A stretch of 64,000 nucleotides of DNA from Sthenelais limicola (GCA_942159475.1 OW804096.1:137339791-137403790), one strand, 5' to 3'; shown: positions 32,590-44,510, counted from the stretch's first letter. A program made the numbers and translations. The notes: a model not told the origin generated them from the letters alone.

Positions 32590-33480
32590 CTATGCATAGT
32601 AAAATATTCTATTTATGGTAAAACATCTATAACAATACCAACCTTGAGGACATTTCAGCAGGAGGCTTGAAACTTCTAAATCTTGTTGGCCTGCTCCATA
32701 GGAAAAGAATATGGGTGAGATCGTCAGAAAATGCACAATGTGCTTTCACCAATCCTCTCAAATAACCCACGTTTAAGGCAAAAATGAGCTTCAATGCAGG
32801 TTAACATAACAGATCTGATACTTTAAATCAATGCGATACCAAAATGTACTAAGATGTACCCGGTATTCATAATTTTCCAACCTAATTTAGCAAAAATTCC
32901 TAAATGTGTAGAGCTGCCAATTGTACATTTTCTGACGATCTGACCCATATACCACTGCCACTGTGTGATTCAACAGTGACATTAGTTATGTTAACATAAG
33001 CATCTCTCTTTGTGACAACTTCTTTTCCATCATCACCACCTTCTATGTACAAATCTCGGAGCAAAATCTTAGAAAGCTTGCCATTTATCGCAGATCCCCT
33101 ACTCCTTGCAGTATTACCATGGAAAGTCCTTGTTTTAATGTTAACTCCATGGTTTCAGAATTAAGGGCTCCCCCAGCACCTACTCATTCACGTTGTGTTA
33201 CCAAAAGACCTGATGAACTTTGCGTAATGAATACTCCATCGTTGTATTCCAAAGAAGAGATTGTTGAGATATCTGAGACTAGTACTTGTTTTCCATGTTG
33301 CTGAAATGCAGTAGGAATTCCTGCAGAATTGTTGATGAAGGTGCAATTAGAAATGACCACAAATTAATGTCCAAAAATTAATCTGTTCATCAGCATTGAC
33401 GGCACCACCTTCACCAAAGATGTACTAAAAGGAGACCCTCATTTGAAAGTGAATTTCAGGTATTCCAGCAGGTTCCTGAC
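32590..33480 (-). pseudogene. right-handed beta-helix (Pmp-like repeat) gene, broken
   Basis: The minus strand encodes repeats of the GGAI / FxxN type seen in secreted or surface beta-helix proteins: GEGGAVNADE, VVISNCTFINNSAGIP, GAGGALNSETM, TFHGNTARSRGSAINGKLSK. It is disrupted by at least two frameshifts (about 33,365 and 33,150) and a stop at about 33,190. A family A MITE (32,713-32,946) sits in the last exon-like part. Removing it with one TATA-type duplication rejoins the frame (SHSGSGI|FFSYGAGQQD) and leads to LKCPQGWYCY. No start, signal peptide or splice sites can be fixed. Likely a relic of a larger repetitive extracellular protein gene; function unknown. Confidence 0.65.
32713..32946. 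mobile_element. family A MITE inside the beta-helix coding sequence
   Basis: 234 bp with ATAT on both sides (32,709-32,712 and 32,947-32,950). Net gain of 238 bp shifts the host reading frame. Confidence 0.9.
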
Positions 33481-34330
33481 TCGTTAGTACCGATAGAATA
33501 TATTTTGATCTTACATTATGATGCCAAAATAAATTTGAGGCCTATTTTTCTAGATGTCTAAACTAGGAGTGTTTGGCTAAAGCGAGAAGTAGTTTATAAA
33601 TATTAACAAAAACGAAAAACATTGTAACTTAAAATCTAGAAATACTTATAAGATTATTAGACTGTTTAGTATCATTGGAATCGGCTTGATCTCATCTTTT
33701 CAAATCTAATGGTATCTCAAAATCTATTTTTAGCGACTTATGACTCATTTTTCTGAAACACATCACAATTATGATTTATCTAATACATTTTAATACATTC
33801 ATCGGTACTTTAATTGGTACCATTAAGGAAAGAAGTAAGCTCTTATGAGCAAAATTCCTTATGGCTGTAAGCATCAAGATCCGAGGAGTTTTGTGTTTAA
33901 TATATATATGTTGTGTTGAAATTCTTTTATTTATATAAGTGACCCACTCTATGCAAATGGGTCTCATGTAAGCAGGACATAAGATCCGTTTTCGCATTAA
34001 GAGATAAATTGACAGTCGTAAAAATCGATAGTATGTAAAACCATGGTCACATTATAAGAGTTTGTTGAAGAGCAGGTCCAATCCCTGCAGGTTGAGCTGT
34101 TGAGAGAATTATGCTCGATTCATAAACAGTTGAGGTTACTAAATGAATTGTCTTTTTCTTATTCCGAACATTTGTTGTAATCTGATGGTAATAAAAATAT
34201 GGAGAGGTAGGCGTAAAACTCCTCAAAATCGAGAACTATCTTTTGAATAAGCAGGACTTTGGGATTAAATTTGCAGTAAAGCAATAGTCAATAATTATAA
34301 GAACACTATATACAATTATATTCCTATTAC
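33481..34330. other. intergenic with family B fragment
   Basis: Apart from the family B fragment at 33,625-33,766, only A+T-rich sequence with no supported gene. Confidence 0.4.
33625..33766. mobile_element. family B fragment (right end)
   Basis: From AACTTAAAATCTAGAAATAC to GAAACACATCAC; the left two-thirds are missing. Confidence 0.75.
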
Positions 34331-34606
34331 GCTAGTTCTTCTACAAAGGAGCTATGCTAGTTCTTCTATAAAGGAGCTATGCTAGTTCTTCTACAAAGGA
34401 GCTATGCTGGTTCTTCTACAAAGGAGCTATCCTAGTTCTTCTACAAAGGAGCTATGCTAGTTCTTCTACAAAGGAGCTACGCTACTTGTTCTACAAAGGA
34501 GCTACGCTAGTTCTTCTACAAAGGAGCTATGCTAGTTCTTCTACAAAGGAGCTACGCTAGTTCTTCTACAAAGGAGCTATCCTAGTTCTTCTACAAAGGA
34601 ACTAGC
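34331..34606. repeat. 25-bp minisatellite, about 11 copies
   Basis: Unit GCTAGTTCTTCTACAAAGGAGCTAT type. Variants are mostly single substitutions (GCTATG, GCTACG, GCTATC). Each unit contains the near-palindrome CTAGTTCTTC...GGAGCTAT. Confidence 0.95.
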
Positions 34607-34966
34607 TTAATGTTAATATAGGTGTCAGGCATTACAAAGCTCAAAATGAGGGGAGAGCAGGCATTATCATATTATATCCATATCCAATCGAGAAAGTGAA
34701 ATGACAGGCTCGAGGTGAAAATCAGGCTTGATCCTTGATAAATTTTGGTTGGCAAATGCCATAACCCCTTTATAACCTCCTGGATAAATAAAATGCTTAA
34801 AAAAAAATAAAAATTAATCACTCCCACCTTTGATCAGTTTCTCCTGGAGTAGAATATCTTGTACACACTATTTGTTGTAAATTCATGTTTTATTGGTTTA
34901 TGATCATTTATTTCAACCAACTTTATTTAAAGGAATTGATTATTGGCAAAAACATTTACAAAACCA
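34607..34966. other. retroposon-like 3' tail; no gene
   Basis: CTGGATAAATAAAATGC followed by an A-rich tail at about 34,780-34,815 looks like the 3' end of a plus-strand non-LTR element or SINE. Confidence 0.45.
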
Positions 34967-35057
34967 TATACCCGGTGTTCATCATTTTTCAGCCAAATTT
35001 AGCAGAATTTCCTGAATGTGTAGAGAGGCCAATTGTACATTTTCTGAAACTCTGACC
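34967..35057. mobile_element. family A fragment
   Basis: Inverse-order half from ATACCCGGTGTTCATCATTT to TCTGACCA. Confidence 0.7.
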
Positions 35058-35142
35058 AATATACAATAAAACAACAAGGTAAGTTTTTTTGTACATTTTC
35101 TCTGCAGACACTAAAAAGAATACATAAGTGCTATCCACATAT

Positions 35143-35559
35143 GTGATGTGTTCCAGAACAATGAGTCACAAGTCGCAAAATTGATTTTTTTCCAAAGTAT
35201 TTTCATCACAAGATTTCATTATTGGAATGTTCTGATTTTTAGAGGGTTCAATAATATTGGTAATATAAATCTGTGTAACAAATTTCAGGACATTGTATTA
35301 GATATATCCTTGCGTTTTGAAGGCATTTGTATGGAGTATATTTAGTTACTTTACTAGCAATTACCCATCCAGAAACATTGCAAACTTTTCTTTTCAAAAA
35401 TAAAAATATCAAACTTAAAATATCAAAGTATAGAAATACACATAAGGTGTCCTAGTGTTCACTATCATTGGAATGGGCTTGATATCCTCTCTTCAAATAT
35501 GGTAATATCTCAAAATCCATATTTTGCGACTTATGACTAATTTTTCTAAAACGAATCAC
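35143..35559. mobile_element. family B MITE, 3' of the MFS gene
   Basis: 417 bp, ATAT duplicated on both sides. It ends 56 bp beyond the stop codon of the minus-strand transporter, so it may contribute to that gene's 3' UTR. Confidence 0.9.
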
Positions 35560-35615
35560 ATATACAGTAAAACAACGAGGTATTGGAATAAGTCTAACCA
35601 GTTGGTCATACTAAG

Positions 35616-37007
35616 TCAGCTGACATTAACATTATATTCATATGAGAATAACTTTTCTATTTCCTCCAGGGTTTTACCCTTGGTTTCTGGTAAAAACCTC
35701 CAAATGATAATTAGTGGAACCAAGCTTGCTGCAGCTAACATCCACATTGCAGAGAAGACACCAAAAGATTCAAATAGAAATGGAAACATCAAGGTGATCA
35801 AGAAGGAAGGAATCATTGCAGCAACAAACTGTATGCTAAGGGCCCTAGCTCTTACAACAAGTGGTAATAGTTCTGCCGCAGTCATAAAACAGCAGGGTGT
35901 TAATATACCATGAGCTAATAAATTGTATAGAACAGAAGATACAAGGGCTAGCCATTTCAGAGCACTATGGGAATCTGACTTCATGTATGATGGATAACCC
36001 ATACCAACCAGTAGAACTATTACAGCTGCTAATGATACCAATAATGTTACCCTACGTCCTGCTTTGTCTATAATAGGTATTCCCAGAATGGCTCCTATTA
36101 GGCTACCAGAGTAACTCAGAGATAGAAACAAAAGTGTATTTTCAGCCAGTCCTGCATTTTCTAGAACGATAGTATTGTATCGGAGCATTGGTATTGTACC
36201 ACAGATAAATGGGGTAAATACAAGTAATGTAGATATAACAACGCTCTTCCAAACCCTTGGTGATTTAGATGATGATTCAGGAGACACTGATGCTGTTTCA
36301 CTTGTGTTGGAGACAATGCCAGAATATTCAGCAGAAATGTCAGTTCCTTGACCCCTTAACCTTTGGAGAACTAGAGCTGCTTCTTCCGTCCTTCCATTTT
36401 TTACCAGAAGACTGGGAGGTTCTTCTAGCAATAAAATGGCTGCTATAAAGATCAGGCTGGTAAAACAGACGAAAATGATAGCCAACTGGCTTATAGAAAT
36501 ATATGCAGATAAAAGTGCATTCACCAAGTTAGCCATGACAGTAAATATTTGAATACCCATGCATAGTTTCCCTCGGTGAGCAGGCATCGCTATCTCTCCA
36601 ATGTAAACAAAAGAGACAGTTTGACACAGCTGTAAGCCAATGCCAAAGCTGACTTGGCCAACAAATACTGCCACATTGAGAGGTATGATACAAGCCCAGC
36701 CAATAATGTAGAACACAAGAGAAATTATGAAAGTCACTCGTCTTCCACACTTATCCATGATGACCCATGCCCCAAGTCCAATGACAGCTCTTGAAATATC
36801 AGGGATGGATGAGAAGAGGCCTATATCTGCTGCAGTCTTGAGTACATGTGCATGCTGTAGTGGTCCTATTGCTACTGCTGGCAAAACTGTAGCTGCCCCA
36901 AGGAAGAAATTTGAGAAGTATGCAATGAGCACAGAGAAGCAGAACGGTCTGGACAAGCTCCATGAAGAGGCAACCAAAGGTCTTGTCTCTGTTGTTACAA
37001 CCTCCAT
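35616..37007 (-). CDS. MFS sugar-porter-family transporter (SLC2/trehalose-transporter-like)
   Basis: 463-aa membrane protein with about 12 hydrophobic helices and a loop at about 205-250, encoded in one exon. Start ATG at 37,007 (ACAATGG). Sugar-porter signatures: DKCGRR (85-90) and its second-half counterpart DKAGRR (314-319), GEIAMPAHRGKL (136-147), PPSLLVKNGRTEEA (197-210) after helix 6, AAELLPLVVRARA (377-389), and PETKGKTLEEIE (440-451) after helix 12. The family moves hexoses or related solutes across the plasma or lysosomal membrane. The helix 7 motif that normally has QQLSGxN is FTPFICGTIPMLRY here, and the GPIPW-type motif of helix 10 is GILTPCC. The substrate is therefore likely not ordinary glucose. 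Absence of introns might reflect retrocopying, but no poly(A) remnant is seen. Confidence 0.93.
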   Translation of the reverse strand: MEVVTTETRPLVASSWSLSRPFCFSVLIAYFSNFFLGAATVLPAVAIGPLQHAHVLKTAADIGLFSSIPDISRAVIGLGAWVIMDKCGRRVTFIISLVFYIIGWACIIPLNVAVFVGQVSFGIGLQLCQTVSFVYIGEIAMPAHRGKLCMGIQIFTVMANLVNALLSAYISISQLAIIFVCFTSLIFIAAILLLEEPPSLLVKNGRTEEAALVLQRLRGQGTDISAEYSGIVSNTSETASVSPESSSKSPRVWKSVVISTLLVFTPFICGTIPMLRYNTIVLENAGLAENTLLFLSLSYSGSLIGAILGIPIIDKAGRRVTLLVSLAAVIVLLVGMGYPSYMKSDSHSALKWLALVSSVLYNLLAHGILTPCCFMTAAELLPLVVRARALSIQFVAAMIPSFLITLMFPFLFESFGVFSAMWMLAAASLVPLIIIWRFLPETKGKTLEEIEKLFSYEYNVNVS

Positions 37008-37458
37008 TGTTTAAGGGTGATTTAGCAAACTTGGTGTTTGTGAAACTGTTGAAGCTACAGTTGGCTGTTGAGCTTTGGCAATTTAGAGAACTGCGAAAAC
37101 AAGTGACATAAATCTATTATTATAAAACTGCAACAGTAGTGCCCAAATGTCTAATTAGGGCACTGGGAAAGAATTACTACAGAGGCTATGTGTGTATTAC
37201 AACAGAATTAAGATAAAGTTGAATAGGCTTTACATTGAAGTTGCAAAGTTTTGTAGTTTTTGCCAGCATTGTCTTTTACATTAACAGACTTTTCACTGCT
37301 AAGTCAATGAGAATATAGAGTGTAATGCAACCGGGCGAACCTATCTAAAATGAGATGGCACCTCCTTGGTTGTAGGTCATGCTTGGTCCTCCACTGTCTG
37401 AAAAACAATAATGGGATATTTCACTTTCCATAATCACCTCAAATAACTATGCTAATAT
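37008..37458 (-). promoter_or_regulatory. 5' flank of the MFS gene
   Basis: Upstream of the minus-strand ATG there is a possible acceptor (AACTGTAG) about 50 bases away, so a 5' UTR intron is possible. No promoter element can be named. Confidence 0.25.
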
Positions 37459-37868
37459 GTGATGTGTTTCAGGAAAATGAGTCACAAGTCGCAAAATTGA
37501 TATTTTTCGAAATCATCAAGATATCTTACTAGGAATGTTCTCATATTTGGGGTATCAAACACCTTCAATTGTATGAATACATGTACCAAATTTCGAGACT
37601 GTGTTTAATATATTCATGGATTTCTAAGGTCTCCTTACAGAGTATATTTGGCTTCTTTACTAGTAAATGTCCACCCAGAAATATTGCAAACATTTTTTCA
37701 ACAAAAATAAAATTTAAATAAAATATTAAACCTAAAATAAAGAAAAAACTATATCCTATGACCTACAGTTTACTATCATTAGAATCGGCTTGATCTTATC
37801 TTTTTAGATATGTTATCTCAAAAATAAATTTGTGACTTGTTACTCATTTTCCTAAAAAAACACATCAG
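37459..37868. mobile_element. family B MITE
   Basis: 410 bp with ATAT duplicated on both sides. Confidence 0.92.
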
Positions 37869-38194
37869 ATATGCTGATACTGAACATCAATCAGAGCCAG
37901 AAATAATTGAGTGGGGGGAGGGGATGTTCAAAAACATTTGATTTTACGGAATTAGAATGTGAAAGTGTACATGATCAGATATTCATTGCTAAAAGAGGGA
38001 GAGAAGGGAGAGAAATACTATTTCCATATAGGTGGCCACTGCCACAGCACTTCCATCCAGTAGGTGAGTAGGATAGTTTCACATTGCATGGGCATTCTTT
38101 GTGGTGTTCTATGGAAACTTTACATCAGGTAACACTAACCCCTGCGCTAGGTATCAATGTCTTTTGCCACCAAAATGGCTCTATTGATAAATTG
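37869..38194. other. intergenic, no gene seen
   Basis: Short purine-rich stretch near 37,995-38,015; otherwise unremarkable. Confidence 0.4.
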
Positions 38195-38640
38195 ATTTAT
38201 GCCTTGATAGGTGTGCGTATCCACAAAAACATGGCCAGATTAGCCCATGGCAAATGCATGCATAGATTTCACTAGCGAAATCTACTTTCCGAATGCAGCA
38301 AATTTACTCCGCTATTTTGATTGGTTACGTAAATCTAGCTGCACCAATCAATATTACGACACTCATTTTATGACGCTCATTTCATGATGCAACGTTGTAG
38401 GCGCTTGTTATTGCCAAGTCAGAGGGTTGCGAGACATGAAATGAAGGTAATTAATGATTAAATAAGTCCAAATTTATATAATATATATATATATATATCA
38501 TGGCAAAAAATAGAACCCAACTCGAGATGGATATAGGATGACGCATTCACAAAACACTTGTGCCTTATTTTTACAACGCACTCATGTTTTGTGAATACCT
38601 CACCCTATATCCATCTCTCATTGAGTTCTATCTTAATATT
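38195..38640. mobile_element. family F element with terminal palindrome
   Basis: It starts with ATTTATGCCTTGATAGG, contains the inverse (ATATCATGGCA at about 38,495), and continues into a long inverted repeat (arms 38,511-38,566 and 38,574-38,630, about 44 of 56 paired). It ends in CTTAATATT. Opposite orientation to the copy at 45,823-46,288. Confidence 0.7.
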
Positions 38641-38999
38641 CAGTGGGGCATGACAATGGTAGGCAAGGGTGTCTTAGTATAAATCTAGAACTAATACTAT
38701 CTAGTACTCTTGGTACACCTTCCATCATTCAAAATATCTACTTTTCACACTTTAAGAGATTTTGTGTGCAAAAAGGTCCTAAGTATTGCTGTAAAGTATT
38801 GCTGTAAAGTAAAGTATTGCTGGCTTGATGGCCTGATCCATAATAACCCCACTCGTACCTCGTGTGGTTATTGGGGTTAATGGATTGCCATCTTCTCCAA
38901 CAATGCTGTAATTCAGTAATTGTTTTATTTTAAATTCTTTCCACTTTCCCTTTTCAAATGCTGATATATGAACTATAAAAACTAAATTACATTAGTTTA
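38641..38999. other. intergenic, no gene seen
   Basis: Short tandem TATTGCTGTAAAG copies at about 38,786-38,820. Nothing else. Confidence 0.4.
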
Positions 39000-39176
39000 C
39001 AGTGGAACCTCACATAAGGACCACCTCTCTATAGAGGCTACCCCTCTATTAAGACCAGTTTTCTCAGCCCCGAATTGCTTTCTTCTTATCGGAGTATCCC
39101 CTCTAATGACACCACCTCGCTATGAGACCACAAATTGTTCAGTCCCAAGGGTGGTCTCAATAGAGAGGTTTCACTG
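39000..39176. mobile_element. family H TIR element, TA target site (mariner-like MITE)
   Basis: 177 bp bounded by CAGTGGAACCTC and the inverse GAGGTTTCACTG, with TA on both sides. The CAGTGGAACCTC end and TA duplication are typical of Tc1/mariner-type MITEs in invertebrates. Confidence 0.85.
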
Positions 39177-39226
39177 TATAAGCATAACTGATCAGCATAA
39201 CAATTGTGCAGTGAGGAAGCTAAAAT

Positions 39227-39637
39227 GTGATCTGTTTTAGGAAAATGAGTCATAAGTCGCAAAATATGGATTTTGAGATACCATTATATTTGAAAAGAGG
39301 AGATTAAGCCGATTCCAATGATGGTAAACACTAGGGTACCTAACATGTATTTCTATATTTTAAGTTTGATATTTTTATTTTTGAAAAAAAAAGTTTGCAA
39401 TGTTTCTGGCTGGGTAAAACAGTAGAGTAACTAAATATACTCAATATGAAGGCCTTCAAAACGCAATGATATATTTGATACAATGTGATGAAATTTGTTA
39501 CACGGATTTATATGACTATAATATAAATGCTAAACCCTCTGAAAATTAGAACATTTCAATAAAGAGATCTTGTGGAAAAAACACTTTGAAAAATATCCTT
39601 TTTGCGACATATGACGCATTTTCTTAAAACACATCAC
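39227..39637. mobile_element. family B MITE
   Basis: 411 bp with AAAT duplicated on both sides. Confidence 0.92.
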
Positions 39638-40009
39638 AAATGATCTCACTTGTCTCACTTGTATGAGTTTGGAGCATAAACAAATGAAAAGAAAATGAAT
39701 CATTAACAAGGTATTTAACATTTCTCTCTAAAGAGTATAGGGAGACTAGGAAAACCTGTCCAGAACAGATAGTTTATGAATAGATTATTTGTCTTTCTTT
39801 ATCCCTTTTTCCTGAACTTGCATTTTATCTCTGTAAATGTTAGATCGGAAATAAAGTTAATACATACAAGCATACATACATACACAAGCTAAGTGATCCA
39901 ATGGTTTTATGACAGCTCTTATTGACTTCATCAAAACTCTTAGCAGTTATTTGATTTCATGTATAATTAATGTATGATGAAACCTGATAAACGAAGATCT
40001 AACATATAT
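39638..40009. other. intergenic with non-LTR 3' end
   Basis: GAAATAAAGTTAATACATAC at about 39,849, followed by CATACATACATA, is characteristic of a plus-strand non-LTR 3' end with a simple-repeat tail. Confidence 0.5.
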
Positions 40010-40417
40010 GTGATGTGTTCCAGGAAAATGAGTCATAAGTCGCAAAATTCATATATTTCAAAGTGTTTATTTCACAGGATCACATTATTGGAATGCTCTA
40101 TTTCTTGGAGAGTGTATTACTCATCGTTATATCAATTGATGTATCAAATTACAAGACAATCCATGTCTTATATCCCTTCGTTTTAAAGGTCTTCATATTG
40201 ACTACATTTAGTTACTTTACTGTTTATTGACCCCCAGAAATATTGGAAATATTTTCAAGAACGAAAATATCAAACTTAAAATAAATCTAGAAATACTTAT
40301 TAGATTATTAGAGTGTTTACTACCATTGAAATCGGCTTGATCTCATCTTTTCAAATATAATGATATCTCAAAATGTATTTTTTGCGACTTATGACTCATT
40401 TTCCCGGAACACATCAT
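40010..40417. mobile_element. family B MITE
   Basis: Complete, ATAT on both sides; the right end is CATCAT rather than CATCAC. Confidence 0.9.
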
Positions 40418-40644
40418 ATATTGGTTGTTGTTACCAGGACAGAAATCAGCCTCAATACCACCAACGTTCACTACAGATATAGGAAAAGGATTTTTACCTA
40501 ACTTTTGAAAAGATGAGCTATAGCTGTGTTTCCTCCAGAACTTCGCAGACCTTACCATGGGTAAGCAGAATGAGATGACTAACCACTGGCCGTACATGTG
40601 GGCTCATGGTACAACAACATGGTGGAACATTGTACACTACATGT

Positions 40645-40879
40645 GGGTCAGATTTTCAGAAAATGTACAATTCAACTTCACCAATCTTCTCAAATAACCC
40701 AAATTTCAGACGAAAATAAAGTTCAAAAAAGAGTACAACCTAACCAAACATATTGCTAGAACCAATGCAATGCCAATATACTCGAATTTACCTAGTATAT
40801 ATTGACCAAATTGCAGCCTTTTGCAGATTTGACTAAATGTGTAGAACTGCCAATTGTACATTTTCTGAAAATCTGGCCC
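40645..40879. mobile_element. family A MITE
   Basis: Complete, ATGT on both sides. Confidence 0.92.
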
Positions 40880-41014
40880 ATGTAGCCAAATCATTAACCC
40901 TATACCGTGCTACTGTGTATGCGTGAATGGGGTCAAAGAGCAGCCCATACAAAATAAATAGAAACACTGAGATCTAGACTTTCGCACAGAGTTGTGCAGG
41001 CAAACTTTACATGT

Positions 41015-41247
41015 GGGTCAGATTTTCAGAACATGTACAATTGGCAGCTGTACCCATTGAGTAAATTCAGCAAAATTAGACTGTAATTTGGTCAATACTT
41101 GGTAAATTCGAGTATATTTGGCATTGCATTGATTCTAGCAATCTGTTTCGTTAGGTTGAACTGTATTTTGAACTTTATTTTGGTCTGAAATTTGGGTTAT
41201 TTGAGAGGATTGGTGAAGTTGAATTGTACATTTTCTGATTCTGACCC
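41015..41247. mobile_element. family A MITE
   Basis: Complete, ATGT on both sides; the right TIR lost a few bases (CTGATTCTGACCC). Confidence 0.92.
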
Positions 41248-42780
41248 ATGTAGTATCTTATGTGATTAGTTTGATGCACAGGCATTGTATCTAAATGCGG
41301 GAGACAATATATATTTTGTAACCCTAAGTTTTATAACAAGTCCTGTCAACGATGAGTGTTGTTTAGATTCTGCTACACGCGTGACATGCCTGTTGTGACG
41401 CATCACCCAATCAAATTTGAGGTCATGATGCAACGTTGCCTGTCACTAAGCAACATTCAAATGGCCGCTCCATCCACGCCTGGGTAGAGTGGACTGAACC
41501 TTTGCCTACAAATGCCCAAAATAAAGGGAAACTGACTCTTAGTTCCCTCTTATTCTGAACATGGTGAATGTGAGCCATATCTTGCTATAAACTAAGTAGA
41601 AATGGTGTTTTAAAACACTTTCAAAGCTTGCTAGCCTCCCCTGCCACTTACGGTAAACCTACTGACATGCATGGTTATGCATTATGTAGGTGTCTGGGGA
41701 GCGGGGACACCTAATAATAATTACTCTATGATAATTAAAATAGCTATTAGGAGATTAAGGTGCAATAGCTGGCTATGTCCAATGTTGGTAGATTTGTGTA
41801 GATATCTTAGATGAGCTAGTCAAGTTGTAAGAATAACTCTAAGTAGAGAGAGATCTTGGAGATGTGCTGAATAGCTGGTCTTTTATTCAATATCAGTAGA
41901 ACATCAAGGTGTAGAGTGCTAAGTATTTTACAGAGCATAGGTTTCCCAGGATTCCAGTTAGTATAGGTTCCAGTCAGTCTTCCTTAGTAGATAGTGGTGG
42001 TACAGCTTCCAGGTCCAGGTAGTAGATGGTACTGACTGACTGGGAGAATGCACCTTTTATACTATAGGCTCATGATTAGATTGCACCTATTCAAGAAAAA
42101 TGCTTGCCTAGTATGCAGAATAACTGCTTACATGTTTCAGGTTTATTGGAGTACATGTAGTGGTTAATCATCACAGCCTTCTTTTGCTTTCACTTTATAG
42201 CAAATAATTAATGGCAATTTTGCATGATAAGCCCCTAAAAGTGTGATAATAATGTTTTAATTACCTTAATTAATATTCAATGTTTAATTACTGACAGGGT
42301 TATTAATGTTTTATTACCCTAATTTTGAGCATGAAGCTATATGAATTTATGTATTACTCTGAAATGTATCAATGGATGTGTAAGTTGTATTGAATAGTCT
42401 GGTGCAATGATTTATGCTGACGATATGGATTAATATATCATTCATAGCCATTAAGAAGGCATTAATCAGAAAAAATCGAGACACACACATAAAAACCATC
42501 ACCCGGGCAGCATCCTATTGCTACAATCCGAGGAGATTCACGAGTGTGAGTGTTTATCGTAGACAATATACAAAAACAAATCAAGAGAAATACTAATATA
42601 TATATCCAGGCATGCATGTACAAATCACTTATTTTAAAAGACAGGATGTACTCTGAATTCCAATGATGTTAACTGTTCGATCATTTGATAAGTACTTTTT
42701 TTTTATTGATAAGTACTTTTATGTCTTTGTATAGTGACAAAAATTCTGATATTACTGTTACTGATATTATTTTCTGGATG
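41248..42780. other. 1.5 kb without recognised gene or element
   Basis: Moderate-complexity sequence. Near 41,690-41,712 GGTGTC...GACACC can form a short stem. No open frame with domain content, no splice structure. Confidence 0.4.
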
Positions 42781-42792
42781 GGCAATCAAGAG

Positions 42793-42793
<1 letters not shown>

Positions 42794-42823
<30 letters not shown>

Positions 42824-43310
42824 ACGTTTTATTGCAGACTCGCTGCCATACAAGGAGTCTCTCCTGGTTACCCAGGAGGTTTCCGTGTCCTCAATAGCAT
42901 ACATTGGTCTTTGTGTGTAGGGTGAAGTGCTTTTCAGTCATTGACTGTCAAAGCTTGCTACAAGAATAAGTATATAAAATTTTCTTAAGAATAACATGGT
43001 TCCAACGTGACTAGTTTACATTGATCTTACATGATTGCTCGACTTATAGACTGGTTCAAAATATAAAGTATTCATCATTCCAGATATAAACAGTTTTTGC
43101 TTTGGTTGAGAATGTTTTAGGATCTAATAGACAGTGGGCCTCCGCAGGCAGCCGATTCCAGGAATATGGAATTTGGTTAAATATGGATCTTCGGATTTGC
43201 TCTGTTTTTGGTGTTACATGTTTAAGGGTTTTTCGCCCTTCCGCAAAATTTCTAGTATTCAGTTGTTTTAAGTCAAAGTTTCCTGGAGTAGTATAGCTTC
43301 TCGCTCTATC
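42794..43310 (-). mobile_element. non-LTR retrotransposon 3' end with GATA tail (inferred)
   Basis: Read on the minus strand, unique sequence leads to GCAATAAAACGTTTATC and then a (TATC)n tail (GATA repeats at 42,794-42,822). A 3' terminus of this form is typical of 5'-truncated LINEs. No reverse-transcriptase motif is present. Confidence 0.45.
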
Positions 43311-43535
43311 CTCTAGTCCCTCACCCTATCCGATTTCTCCCACCCTGTCCCTCTGCTTCTTTCATTCTCTCTTTCCCTCTCCCGCCCTCTCTATCCCTCC
43401 CACTCCCTTCCTCGCTCTCCCTCTCCCTCCCCTCCCTATTTTCTCTCCCCCATCCTCCCCCTCCCGTCTCTCTCTCCCGTTTACTCTCTTCTATCTATCC
43501 ATATCATTTCTCCCACCCTCTTTATCGGCTTCTTC
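43300..43535. repeat. pyrimidine-rich block
   Basis: Almost uninterrupted C/T. It shares a long non-simple match (CTCACCCTATCCGATTTCTC and onward) with 50,320-50,400, so the two derive from one repeat rather than independent slippage. Confidence 0.8.
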
Positions 43536-44116
43536 GTTTTATAGTTAAGTAGTTAAACAGCTTCATAGGACGACCTTAGAAACAGAGACACATCAATATA
43601 CAGTATTGGAATTTGTACTGAACAAGTGAAGGCACTAAACACCCAAATAATCAAAACATTCCTACAAAGAGATCTTTTGTAATAAATATTTGGATGGTGG
43701 GCAATGTCAACCTACAAAAACAATCCATATTTATGAAAGTAAATAGCCCAAGACAATGAGTTTAATCTCTCATAATTATTTAAGGTGTGTAATCGTTGAA
43801 GAGTATATTATATGAAACTAAACTTTGTTATAACTATAAAGATACTTTTGACTAAAGATCTAACAATATATTTGTCTTTGACAAATGAGACCTATCACAT
43901 GCTGTAAAATTTTGATCAATAAAATGTATGAACATAAAAATATTCATATTTTCGTATTCACTGATCTTTACGTACATTGATGACACAAGGACCATTATGA
44001 TATGAGTCCATAGCTATGCTACTTGTATAAAATATATATTGTACACTTCTCGCAGAGCAATACTTACACATCCTAAAACCCCTTGTCTTTTTAAGTGTAT
44101 ATATATATGTATGGGT
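43536..44116. other. A+T-rich intergenic
   Basis: No gene recognised; short family B-like fragments may be present around 43,630-43,690. Confidence 0.35.
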
Positions 44117-44352
44117 GGGTCAGATTTTTTCGAAAATGTACAATTGGCAATTTTCCAAATTTAGGAAATTCTGCTAAATTAGGCTGAAGAATGATGAATA
44201 CCAGGTATATTTGAGTATATTTGGTATCACATTGATTTAAAGTATCAGTTCTGTTATGTTGAACTGCATTTTGAAGCTTATTTCTGTCTTAAATTTGGGT
44301 TATTTGAGGGGTTTGGTGAAGGTGAATTGTACATTTTCTGAAAATCTGACCC
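44117..44352. mobile_element. family A MITE
   Basis: Both TIRs present; flanks do not match. Confidence 0.85.
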
Positions 44353-44510
44353 ATATATTACATGTGTAGTGGGTCCGCCATATCATAGCATCCCCGTTGC
44401 TTACAACACCAACACCATGCTGTGGCAACGGGAAGCACTACTACTAGAGGCAGAAGCAACACAGTATCAGCAGGTTCCAGCAGGGGGACACACTATACAA
44501 ACTGGCATAT

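Noticed and set aside
34331..34606. CRISPR-like regular repeats
   Set aside because: Contiguous 25-bp units with no spacers, in eukaryotic DNA.
35524..35913. 129-codon plus-strand frame and others opposite the MFS gene
   Set aside because: Antisense shadow of the transporter and the adjacent MITE.
41400..41460. RFX X-box (GTTGCC...AGCAAC)
   Set aside because: The spacing between half-sites is larger than the X-box allows.
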